Source of the DNA: Anaerocolumna sp. AGMB13025
GTDB lineage: Bacteria > Bacillota > Clostridia > Lachnospirales > Lachnospiraceae
Direction of reading: 5' to 3'
NCBI RefSeq assembly: GCF_029689925.1
Contig: NZ_CP121445.1
Location: 6,444,501 to 6,508,500, forward strand
Length of the DNA stretch: 64,000 nt
This document shows, piece after piece, positions 43,998 to 52,016 of the stretch. Made by a program: the position numbers and the translations under genes. How positions within the stretch are numbered: position 1 is the stretch's first letter; each line of letters opens with the position of its first letter. The notes beneath the pieces were generated by a model. The model did no database searches and was not told the DNA's origin. It saw only the letters and a program-made list of their open reading frames with translations.

Positions 43998-44513
43998 TTA
44001 CAAATTAGTAATTAAAAGGATTGCCAGGAATAATACCATGAAAACCGTTCCAATTGCAGCCACTATATTAACAAATTTATGAGCTTTATCCCTATTACTA
44101 AATAGTTTGACGATTACCTTATATATCAATAAACCTATAATTCCTCCCAATGTATTATTGATGATATCTGTAATATCAGAAGCTCCCATAGCAAATATGA
44201 ATTGTAGTACTTCACATATCAAGCTTATAATAAAAAACATTGAAATCTTTTTCGTAATGGACCATTTCGAGAATATCATCTCTACATAAATACCCAGAGG
44301 TACAAAAATTACCATATTCATAATAATTTCTGAATAATCAATTTTTCCGTTTAGTATTACGGATTCATGAAATGGAATTAAATTTATATTTCTAAGATAT
44401 CCTGTATTACTAAACGGCAATTCTAATTTAAATACTATAATTTCAAGCACAGCAATTAAATATATGATAAATAATATAATTGTTAACTTATTCGTTTTAT
44501 TTATTTCTTTCAT
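43998..44513 (-). CDS. VanZ family membrane protein
   Basis: The 171-residue protein has four membrane helices and the VanZ pattern: NLIPFHE near residue 45, then NMVIFVPLGIYVEM and a later DIINNTLGGIIGLLIY. VanZ-like proteins influence teicoplanin sensitivity in some bacteria; role otherwise unknown. AAGGAAGGA precedes the ATG. Confidence 0.88.
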   Translation of the reverse strand: MKEINKTNKLTIILFIIYLIAVLEIIVFKLELPFSNTGYLRNINLIPFHESVILNGKIDYSEIIMNMVIFVPLGIYVEMIFSKWSITKKISMFFIISLICEVLQFIFAMGASDITDIINNTLGGIIGLLIYKVIVKLFSNRDKAHKFVNIVAAIGTVFMVLFLAILLITNL

Positions 44514-44599
44514 GGTTCAATTCCTTCCTTTCAACTAAATCAAAGAAATATTATTTTAATTTCTTCTTCGAGTTGAAGTGTAATAATCATTGTAGTATT

Positions 44600-44748
44600 T
44601 GCTTCTTAATGCTGTAAAACCTTCACCATTTACGGATAATTCACAGTGTTCATAAACCGTTTCGGTATAATTTTTCACTTCAAATGCAAGTTCTGCGTTA
44701 AAGACTCCGTATCAAGATACCCTTGAATATTTATATCTCCACTCATAT
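44600..44748 (-). pseudogene. Decayed VOC/PhnB gene
   Basis: Minus-strand pieces read MSGDINIQGYLDTES (start of a PhnB-type gene, with a GTGAGGATTA ribosome site), then in another frame VFNAELAFEVKNYTE and YEHCELSVNGEGFTAL, followed by unrelated sequence. The second piece matches the intact VOC gene at 42574-42960. The gene is shortened and frameshifted. Confidence 0.7.
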
Positions 44749-44816
44749 AGTAATCCTCACATAAAGCATTTTGGGTCTGATTAGTCTGTTTCTTTCTTTC
44801 GTGTTTCATTAGTTAA
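44711..44816. repeat. Kinase-end/VOC-start junction repeat, copy 1
   Basis: The segment contains the last codons of the kinase gene (LTNETRKKETD), a spacer with GTGAGGATTA and the first codons of a VOC gene. Near-identical sequence occurs at 47174-47281, and its first half at 45342-45402. Confidence 0.8.
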
Positions 44817-45317
44817 TTTCCTTATAAAGTTATTAATCTCTCTATTATTTTTTATTGCAATAACTTTCCCTTGATAGGGAGATATCCTTTCTTTTAATTT
44901 ATCAATCCCTAGATCATAATCCTTCGACCATTGCAACATGCATTTAAGCATATTAATATCAGGATTATAAATACATTTTTCAATACCAAGTAGTTGTTTT
45001 ATCCATCGCTTAATAATTCTATAATTTCTTGTCCGTGTCGGGACTTCAAGAAGTATAATTGTATCAGCTACCTTTAAGCCCTCAACAAAACACGGTCTTC
45101 CTATATCTTCAATTATCCACATTGACTGTTGTATTATTGAGTAAAACATAGTATCTCGTTCTTCAGGTTGTCTTTTTCGATTTCCCCAAGGACTCGATTT
45201 ATCTGGAATATGAACAACTTCATCAAGGGGTTGATACTGAATATTTAGTTTTTTTGATAACTTTCTAGCAAGCGTAGTCTTACCACTGGACACCGCACCA
45301 ACAATGTATATTTTCAT
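44781..45317 (-). CDS. P-loop kinase-like protein (FlaR/adenylate kinase-like)
   Basis: The 178-residue protein has a Walker A loop GAVSSGKTTLARKL near the start, and IIEDIGRPCFVEGL and a VPTRTRNYRIIKRW helix like the small adenylate-kinase-related 'DNA topology modulation' (FlaR) group. Its substrate is unknown. GAGGG places the start at ATG 45317; an ATG at 45350 lies in the repeat. Remnants of its last codons occur twice more in the array. Confidence 0.82.
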   Translation of the reverse strand: MKIYIVGAVSSGKTTLARKLSKKLNIQYQPLDEVVHIPDKSSPWGNRKRQPEERDTMFYSIIQQSMWIIEDIGRPCFVEGLKVADTIILLEVPTRTRNYRIIKRWIKQLLGIEKCIYNPDINMLKCMLQWSKDYDLGIDKLKERISPYQGKVIAIKNNREINNFIRKLTNETRKKETD

Positions 45318-45341
45318 AATCCCTCGTTTATTCCGATTTTT

Positions 45342-45402
45342 TATCCTCACATAAAGTATTTTTATTTGATTTGTCTGTTTTCTTTCTTTTGTGTTTTATT
45401 AG
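45342..45402. repeat. Kinase-end junction repeat, copy 2 (partial)
   Basis: About 60 bp like the last codons and spacer of the kinase gene (minus strand AAACACAAAAGAAAGAAAAC, then GTGAGGATAA) lies directly before the kinase gene itself. The VOC start present in copies 1 and 3 is missing, and the kinase start follows instead. Confidence 0.75.
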
Positions 45403-45480
45403 TTTACTGCTAGCGCAGTGGTTCCATAAACGGATAACTATTTATTCATAATAGGAAGTCGGATCAATTCTGTAAGTTAC

Positions 45481-45825
45481 TTATACTCCAAAATGTATCA
45501 TAAATTTATTGTTTTCAATTGCAATCTTTATTTTTTCTGCTAGTTCAACAAGATGGTTATCAGAATTAATGCGATAATCGCTAATCACTATATCTTGAAA
45601 TGTTGCTAAAGACTCAGGTGGTATTAATGTGATCCCCCAGCGATCAAGCGCTATACTGGGTCTCTCCATGCAATGAAAGTACGTTTTCATGGTACTTAGA
45701 CGTATCCACCAATCATCAATATAGGTGTCATCATCAATAAAAACACAATTATATCTTTCTGGTTCATACTTATAATCTTTTTTGAATTCAATTTTGTCTA
45801 TAATGCCAAATTCAGTTTTTATCAT
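45481..45825 (-). CDS. Hypothetical protein (DUF3885-like)
   Basis: The 114-residue protein is acidic with a Trp/Asp-rich centre (DDDTYIDDWWIRLSTMKT) and GITLIPPESL. It is similar in plan to DUF3885-type proteins, unverified. AAAGAGGTG precedes the ATG. No function can be given. Confidence 0.6.
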   Translation of the reverse strand: MIKTEFGIIDKIEFKKDYKYEPERYNCVFIDDDTYIDDWWIRLSTMKTYFHCMERPSIALDRWGITLIPPESLATFQDIVISDYRINSDNHLVELAEKIKIAIENNKFMIHFGV

Positions 45826-45917
45826 ATTTTCACCTCTTTGTATATATCTTGAGATTCATGTCTTTCATTGCTTTAATCAACACAATGTGAAGTTTACAAC
45901 TTATTAAATCTTAAGCT

Positions 45918-45993
45918 GTTACTCAATTGATTCTGTGTCTACTTTTGTATTAAAAGCCTTTTCATACAATTCAATCACTTCCATGCATTTCCA
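45918..45993 (-). pseudogene. VOC gene fragment behind the GNAT gene
   Basis: About 75 bp directly after the GNAT stop codon is near-identical to an internal part of the intact VOC gene at 47326-47706 (codons for LEAIDVYEKAF and KVDTESI). A one-base deletion breaks the frame. It is a leftover of a second copy of that gene. Confidence 0.8.
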
Positions 45994-46968
45994 TCAGATC
46001 TTCTTCCAATGGGTCCATACAATCCCGTCAGAGTAACCAATTTTCTTATAAAATTCGTTCCCTCCGCCAGTCATGTGAGTTGCACCAAGCTTCTTCATTC
46101 GTTCATAATGTTTCGATAATGCAACCGCTGCCAATCCTCTGTTTCTATATTCTGGTATGGTGCATAAGGGCTCCATATAAGCTAAATTGTTCTCCTTAAC
46201 CCACCACATTCCGGAGTAACAAACATACTCTTCTTCTTCGTTTGCAATGACTACATCAAATTGGGGCGTTGCATGAGGAGCCGGACACATCCTACCTTTT
46301 CGTACACCATTATATCCCTTTTGTGGATTCCAGCCAGTTTCGCAATCTGCCTCTTCCCATTTTTCAAATGGACCTATATTCTGCTCATGATCGAATCCTT
46401 TCCAGCAACACCTAGCCAGTTTTATAGGATCAACCTCACTCTCCTTCACGAAGTGAAAACCTTCCGGCAGCTTATAGGTAAGTTCATTTTGAAAATCGAA
46501 AACGAAGTCGTGTTCTTCATGCACCTTACTATATCCTCTCTTTGCCACTGCATCAATTAGAACGTCCTGACCTTTAAATAAAATGAATTGTCTCTGCTTA
46601 TCAAAATTCGGCATATAATCTTCCGCGTAATCAAGTAATTCCTCCACTAATTCTTCATATCCCGGACGAAGATTAAAAAATATATTAGTAACCGGTGATT
46701 CTGTGAAAACAAATGCTACAATTTTGTCTCCATCAAACCAAATACGGTTCAAGTACTGATACGAGATGTCCATCCAAGTTGATGTGATGGCATATTCATA
46801 AAAAGGAGCCGCCACACCATTGCTGAAATTGCGCCCATAGATTTCCACCATAAAATCCCATATTAAATTAATGTCTGTTAATATCTGAAATTGCTTTGTA
46901 TTAATATTTCTACTGTATTCTTTCCTACCTATATTGCATGCTTTTCTTACGTCCATATTTTCTTTCAT
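45994..46968 (-). CDS. GNAT family N-acetyltransferase, long form
   Basis: The 324-residue protein has an N-terminal extension and a C-terminal GNAT domain with LCTIPEYRNRGLAAVALSKH (acetyl-CoA loop) and MTGGGNEFYKKIGYSD. AGGAGAAG precedes the ATG. It is flanked on both sides by VOC gene fragments. The 357-bp stretch 46969-47325 holds only a VOC-start remnant and the junction repeat. Confidence 0.85.
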   Translation of the reverse strand: MKENMDVRKACNIGRKEYSRNINTKQFQILTDINLIWDFMVEIYGRNFSNGVAAPFYEYAITSTWMDISYQYLNRIWFDGDKIVAFVFTESPVTNIFFNLRPGYEELVEELLDYAEDYMPNFDKQRQFILFKGQDVLIDAVAKRGYSKVHEEHDFVFDFQNELTYKLPEGFHFVKESEVDPIKLARCCWKGFDHEQNIGPFEKWEEADCETGWNPQKGYNGVRKGRMCPAPHATPQFDVVIANEEEEYVCYSGMWWVKENNLAYMEPLCTIPEYRNRGLAAVALSKHYERMKKLGATHMTGGGNEFYKKIGYSDGIVWTHWKKI

Positions 46969-47173
46969 TTCTACTTCTCCTACACAACATTATGTTTTCA
47001 CTTCTCATATCATTGCTCATATATTGTATGTTTAAGAATGACATGATGAAAAAATGCAATATTCCTAAATTCCGGCATTTCCTCGTTTTTACAAAATTGA
47101 GTATTTTTTTACCTTCGCAGTCTATGTTGTGCCATACCAATTTAATAACAATTTTCCCCACGGTGCATTTACC

Positions 47174-47281
47174 GTATCAAGATGCCCTTGAGCATTTATA
47201 TTTCCACTCATATATTAATCCTCATATAAAGTATTTTTTTATCTGATTTGTCTGTTTCTTTCTTTTGTGTTTTATTAGTTT
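47174..47281. repeat. Kinase-end/VOC-start junction repeat, copy 3
   Basis: The minus strand reads the kinase-end remnant, a spacer with ATGAGGATTA and MSGNINAQGHLDT before turning into unrelated sequence that soon hits a stop codon. It is about 85% like copy 1. Neither the kinase body nor the VOC body remains here. Confidence 0.8.
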
Positions 47282-47325
47282 TAATAAATAAAGTGGGCAG
47301 TTGGAATAGCTTCTGATTATGCTTA

Positions 47326-47706
47326 TTAGGCAGTCACCATAAAACCCCATAAAACCCCAAATTTATCTTTAAAATTACCTACAAGCTTACTGTATGAAGT
47401 TTCATAAAATGGAGAGAGTTTGTCATCTGATTTTAAAATTTCATAACAAACTAGTAATTCATCTACTGAATTAAATGTAATTATTAAATGGGCACCACAA
47501 TTTATATCGAATGTATCGTTTATAAATTTCAATGCATCATTTAAAAATACTTCTGTACCATGAATTTTTATAATAGCGTGAGCTATTTTTTTACCATCAG
47601 ACATATAATCAATTGATTCTGTGTCTACTTTTGTATTAAAGGCTTTTTCATACACGTCAATCGCTTCCAAGCAATTTCCGTCAAAATGTAAATGAGGTAT
47701 AAGCAT
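47326..47706 (-). CDS. VOC family protein (PhnB-like)
   Basis: The 126-residue protein starts MLIPHLHFDGNCLEAIDVY and ends DKFGVLWGFMV, as in the PhnB group. GGAGGA precedes the ATG. Part of it is duplicated as a fragment at 45918-45993. Confidence 0.86.
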   Translation of the reverse strand: MLIPHLHFDGNCLEAIDVYEKAFNTKVDTESIDYMSDGKKIAHAIIKIHGTEVFLNDALKFINDTFDINCGAHLIITFNSVDELLVCYEILKSDDKLSPFYETSYSKLVGNFKDKFGVLWGFMVTA

Positions 47707-47802
47707 ATATTATTCCTCCACTAATATAATTTTTCTACATCATATTTAATTGCTTTTTCCAAAAACTTACTCGCAAAAAACTATTGTTGTATTGTTATGC
47801 AG

Positions 47803-48591
47803 TTATAAGTTTAAAAGTTTCTTTTTCTTCATTTCAAATTCTTCTTTCGTTATTACTCCCATATCTAACAAGCCTTTGAATTTCTATATTTCATCTGCTG
47901 CAGATATTGTGTCTGCCACTTGTGTTACTGGAGTATATCTAGACTGTATATATAATTCCTTTTGTTTGTTTACAGTATCTGCAAAGAAACTTACCGTTTC
48001 CTTAGATACATTTTCTATAATTCGAGTAATTGCACCATCTGTTATTGCAAGATTTCCAAACATTAACCCTGTTGTATATGTAATACTATTAACTCTATCT
48101 AAAGGAATATCTACAAATTTCAAACCATATAACAGCCCTTTATCTAACATAAGTACTCGTTTGTTTGTACACACAATAAGCCAAGTATTACCATCGGTAA
48201 GCCCACTAGTAATCGCTTTTATACTCTCCTCTTTTGACAGTATATTAGGCAATTCTTCTATTTCTTTCGTCGTCATCCATACATTTATATAAGGTAATGA
48301 ATTTATTTCATTTTGTATTTCAATTGAACTTTTTTTATCTTTACAACAATAATCTCGTAAATATGCGAACGCTTTCTCGCCATCCTCTTTCATTTTATGA
48401 GAATATACTAAAGGTACAACTTTATTATTTACAATTAGTTCAATTACTCCATTTTTAGTAATTGATGATTTGCCAAATAACTTTACAGTTTGGACCTCGC
48501 TTAACTGTATTTCTTTTCCTCCATAGATAATTTTTTCATCTAACAATATCCATGATTTTTGTAATGCAACTGACTTAAATCTTAATTCCAT
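47803..48591 (-). pseudogene. PH-domain protein with SHOCT domain cut off by an in-frame TAG
   Basis: The frame 48591-47884 encodes 235 residues with a bacterial PH-like domain (NTWLIVCTNKRVLMLDKG, then DIPLDRVNSITYTTG) and ends DEI-TAG. The 26 codons after that TAG, in the same frame to a TAA at 47803, read KFKGLLDMGVITKEEF and then KKKKLLNL, a complete SHOCT domain. The family usually has both parts in one protein, so a single nonsense change has shortened it. AGGGTAA-type upstream sequence is a weak ribosome site. The truncated product may still be made. Confidence 0.75.
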
Positions 48592-48805
48592 ATTTACCCT
48601 CTATTCTTGCACACGTTCTTTGCGGATACCGAGTTTGTGGCGCACAAGCACAAACCTTGCGGTTGAAAATTAGCCAACTTCTTTTATTATAGCCCTATTA
48701 CCAGCTTTCCATTGCTATAACATCCACCTTAAATATACCATTTAATACCAAATTTTTCAATTTATTTGTCGATTTAATTATTTCCTCAGCATCTCAAACA
48801 CTAAA

Positions 48806-48858
48806 CTCAAAAAAAAGAATAAACCTTCAAACCGTCAATCCGTTCAAAGGTTTATTCC
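48806..48858 (-). terminator. Terminator of the cellulase operon
   Basis: GAATAAACCTT and AAGGTTTATTC, extended inward, form a long stem (about 48817-48833 with 48841-48857). On the minus strand it is followed by nine or more T residues. It lies 50 bp after the GH9 stop codon. The rest of the gap 48592-48805 shows nothing recognisable. Confidence 0.88.
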
Positions 48859-48909
48859 CTATTTTATAATGTTTAAATTAAACCAATAACAGTATTCTGC
48901 TTTAACCCC

Positions 48910-51852
48910 TTACGGCTCAACACCCCAAGCCAAAGTTCCGCCTACATATCCTGTAGCCTTATCCCAATCCGAATAGGTATTACCGGTTTCCTGGAAGGAA
49001 TAATCGCCGGTCTGGGTATAGTTTGTCCAGTCGGTCTTTGAGAACCTTGCCTGCACTTCAATGGCGGCTCCTGGCGCAAGAGAACCGGCTGCACTGGTAA
49101 ATCCGATTTCTAAATAGTAATCCGCACCGGTCTTAGGGGTTTCCAGCTTCACAAAAGTTCCGGTCACATTGGCAGTTCCGGCAGATGACCAGTCACACCA
49201 GAAGTTCTGAGCTTTTTCACCGTCGATGGTATAATAATATCTTAACTTAACATCAGCGAGATTGATATTTTCTGTTCCTGTATTGAAAACCTTGAATCTG
49301 GGTGCAATTCCATTGGTAGCTGCTGCATTATTTCCATTAAACATCTGTACCTTTACATTGCCAGATACTACGATGGAGCTGTCAATTACCGTAACCGTAA
49401 GCACCGGATCATTGCCTTTGTTAAAGTCAAAGGTAAGCTCCAGCTTGCCAAGGGGTTTTGTGGCTAAATAGGTTTTTAATATGGTAACTGAACTTCCAGT
49501 CACGGTATAATCCGTACCGCTTGTTAACAAGGTACTGCCGTTACGGATTCCAGTCAAGGTGTTGCCGTTTAAAGTAAGATTTACAGCGATATCTGCTGGT
49601 GTGCTCTTATCAAACTGAGCCTGGGTTATGGAGATTGCTCCACTGGGTGACGAATCCGTAACTGTAATGGTTAACGTCCGGTCAAGACCTGCACTAAAAT
49701 CAAATACCAGCTTTGCAGTTCCCGTACTCAGGGTTCCCAGATAAGAGGCGGCAATAGTTACTGTATTACCGCTTACGGTATAATCAGTACCTTTTACCAA
49801 TGAGGTTGTTCCGTTCTTAATTGCATTTAAAGTATTATTCTTATAATTTACTGTTACACCTATATTCGCAGGTGCGTATTTGTCAAAGGCTGCGGTTTCC
49901 GGTGTAATAGTGGAGCTATCAACGGTATTGCCGGGTTCATTGCCAAATACCTTTACTCCGGCATCATATACCGGGATATAAGCCGTTTTTACGGTATTAC
50001 CAGAGGTCACACCGGTCAGGTCCGTATAAGAAAAATCGTTGGCATTGTTCCAGGTTACTGCGGTAGGTGCAGCAATACGGAATTGAACTTCTTTTCTATA
50101 AGCGGACTGTCCGCCGGGATAAATCTTGGTTCCGGTGAAATCTACATTAACATAATAGATATTAGAGGCTTCATCCCAGGGCAGTAATTTGGATACCACT
50201 GCTCCGGCATTGTAGTTGGTGGTTACTGTAATATCAGAGGCTTTATAGCCTAATTTTACTGCTTCTGAAATATCAATAAAGTATTTAAAGGACAGTTTAT
50301 CTCCCATTTTGGCCGGCCAACCGGAACGGTTGTTAAGCAGTGCCTTGATTTCAACAAAATTACTGCTGGAAGCATTGATTCCGGCTTCTACAAAGAACTC
50401 ATCATTGGTTACCGGTTCAATTGCTTTAAAATCAGGAATGGGGGTTCCGCCGTATTCGCCGTATAATTTAGCAAGGGCACCTACAAAACCTGCATTGTAA
50501 TCACAGGCAATTTCATTATTTACATAATTTCCAATGTCATCGGTATAACTGTCATCCTTTCCGGGGCCGCCAACTAAGGCACCGTAGATGGTATGTCTGT
50601 GATAAGTAGGAACCGTCTGGCTATCGGCCCAGGAACTATGAGCAGTTCTGTGATGAGGTCTTTTCGGAGGATTCACACCAAAACCAACCTCAAAACTGTG
50701 TCCTGAGCTGCCCAGTGCATAGTCCACCTGCTGCTTGGCAAAAGTATTATAAGCAGTTACCTTGGAGGCTGTGCAGCCGGACCAGTCTGCATATACACTT
50801 GCTAAAAAGGCTGTGGTCGTGGCATAACGCAAAGCTCCCCAGGAATCCAGCCAGGCGAGACCTTTTGGTGTATAGGAGATACGTTCTCCGTTATAACCGG
50901 TGGTCCAGAAATCCAAATGCATTTCTGCTGCTGTCTTATAGATTGCTTTGTTTGTTATTCTGGCAAGAAGGATTTCTGTACCATAATGTACATCATCCCA
51001 GCTTTGAGCCCATTTGTATGCAATAGTAGTGGACTGAGGCTCTGTTCCCCAGTTTCCCACATAAGATTCTGCTTTGTTTAAGTAAGTAGTTTCTCCTGTT
51101 GCAAGATACAGCCAGGTACCTGCCCAGCTAAGTTCATCATAAAAACCGCTGTAAGAGGTGTAAAAACCATTGGCTGCGGTATAACCTGCATCACTCTTGG
51201 TAGTATCTGCAAACGTAAAGAGCTCTTTGGCATGACGGATGCATTCGGCAGCATACGTCGGATCGCTATCTGCAAATATGGCACCTGCTGCAGCTAACGC
51301 TGCTGCTGCCCCGCCTGCTACGGACGAACCGGGTTTTGCTGAATCCACCTTATAGGAAGGACGTGCCATCTGCATGACTTCGGCAGGTCCCCACCAGGAA
51401 TGATCGGCATTGCCGTCTCCTACCTGATAGTAAAACACATTGGCAGATGGATGGCATTTTATCAGATAGTCCGTTGCCCACTTGATTTCCTCTAACAGAT
51501 AATCCAGCTGACCGCTCTGCTCTAACTCATCCCTTGATTCATAAACACTCCAGGCTAACATAGCCGCCGTGTAAGCCATTGGCAGGTTGAATTTCACATG
51601 ATCACCTGCATCGTACCAGCCGCCGGTAAGATCAAGTCCGGCATCCGCACCATCCGTCATACCGGAATCCCCTCTCCAGTTATTTCTAATGTTATCCGGT
51701 AAGTCTCCCGAACGCTGGAATTCATAGAACATAATTGCTTTTTGTAAAGCTTCTCCGTAATTATAATTCGTCTGCGCTTTCGCAGGTTTTGCTGTTACAA
51801 GTCCTGCTGTTACAAGGCATAGGATAAGAAAAATACTTGTTAATTTACGCAT
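48910..51852 (-). CDS. GH9 endoglucanase (GH9-CBM3c-X2-X2-CBM3b)
   Basis: The 980-residue secreted cellulase has a signal peptide (cleavage after AKA, about residue 26), then a GH9 catalytic domain (about 28-470) with DAGDHVKF (Asp81, Asp84, the base and water-positioning pair), HRTAHSSWAD, and NNEIACDYNAGF with Glu447 as acid. Next follow a CBM3c fused to the catalytic domain (about 483-637, typical of processive endoglucanases), two X2 modules (648-734 and 739-826) and a cellulose-binding CBM3b (831-978). There is no dockerin, so it is a free enzyme. GGAGG precedes the ATG. It is downstream of GH48 and probably cotranscribed. Confidence 0.96.
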   Translation of the reverse strand: MRKLTSIFLILCLVTAGLVTAKPAKAQTNYNYGEALQKAIMFYEFQRSGDLPDNIRNNWRGDSGMTDGADAGLDLTGGWYDAGDHVKFNLPMAYTAAMLAWSVYESRDELEQSGQLDYLLEEIKWATDYLIKCHPSANVFYYQVGDGNADHSWWGPAEVMQMARPSYKVDSAKPGSSVAGGAAAALAAAGAIFADSDPTYAAECIRHAKELFTFADTTKSDAGYTAANGFYTSYSGFYDELSWAGTWLYLATGETTYLNKAESYVGNWGTEPQSTTIAYKWAQSWDDVHYGTEILLARITNKAIYKTAAEMHLDFWTTGYNGERISYTPKGLAWLDSWGALRYATTTAFLASVYADWSGCTASKVTAYNTFAKQQVDYALGSSGHSFEVGFGVNPPKRPHHRTAHSSWADSQTVPTYHRHTIYGALVGGPGKDDSYTDDIGNYVNNEIACDYNAGFVGALAKLYGEYGGTPIPDFKAIEPVTNDEFFVEAGINASSSNFVEIKALLNNRSGWPAKMGDKLSFKYFIDISEAVKLGYKASDITVTTNYNAGAVVSKLLPWDEASNIYYVNVDFTGTKIYPGGQSAYRKEVQFRIAAPTAVTWNNANDFSYTDLTGVTSGNTVKTAYIPVYDAGVKVFGNEPGNTVDSSTITPETAAFDKYAPANIGVTVNYKNNTLNAIKNGTTSLVKGTDYTVSGNTVTIAASYLGTLSTGTAKLVFDFSAGLDRTLTITVTDSSPSGAISITQAQFDKSTPADIAVNLTLNGNTLTGIRNGSTLLTSGTDYTVTGSSVTILKTYLATKPLGKLELTFDFNKGNDPVLTVTVIDSSIVVSGNVKVQMFNGNNAAATNGIAPRFKVFNTGTENINLADVKLRYYYTIDGEKAQNFWCDWSSAGTANVTGTFVKLETPKTGADYYLEIGFTSAAGSLAPGAAIEVQARFSKTDWTNYTQTGDYSFQETGNTYSDWDKATGYVGGTLAWGVEP

Positions 51853-51914
51853 ATCGTAACCTCCTTATTTTTCGAGGCATATCCGCAATATATGGTTACT
51901 AAAAGAGCAGCCAG

Positions 51915-52016
51915 ACTTACAGATATGCCTGATTATGTGCTATATCTGCTTTTCACTCTGTGCTGTAATTGATTAACCCCAGAGTGAGTCTTATATACAC
52001 TGTCTTATCTGTAAGT
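51915..52016 (-). other. Structured spacer between GH48 and GH9
   Basis: ACTTACAGATA (51915-51925) and TATCTGTAAGT (52006-52016) pair, with TCACTCTG/CAGAGTGA (51953-51960, 51980-51987) inside. The hairpin starts directly after the GH48 stop codon. No T-run follows on the minus strand, so it is not an ordinary terminator. It may protect the GH48 mRNA end or set the GH48:GH9 ratio. Confidence 0.6.

Noticed and set aside
47750..48292. Plus-strand 180-codon frame
   Set aside because: It is antisense to the PH-domain gene and carries no start signal.
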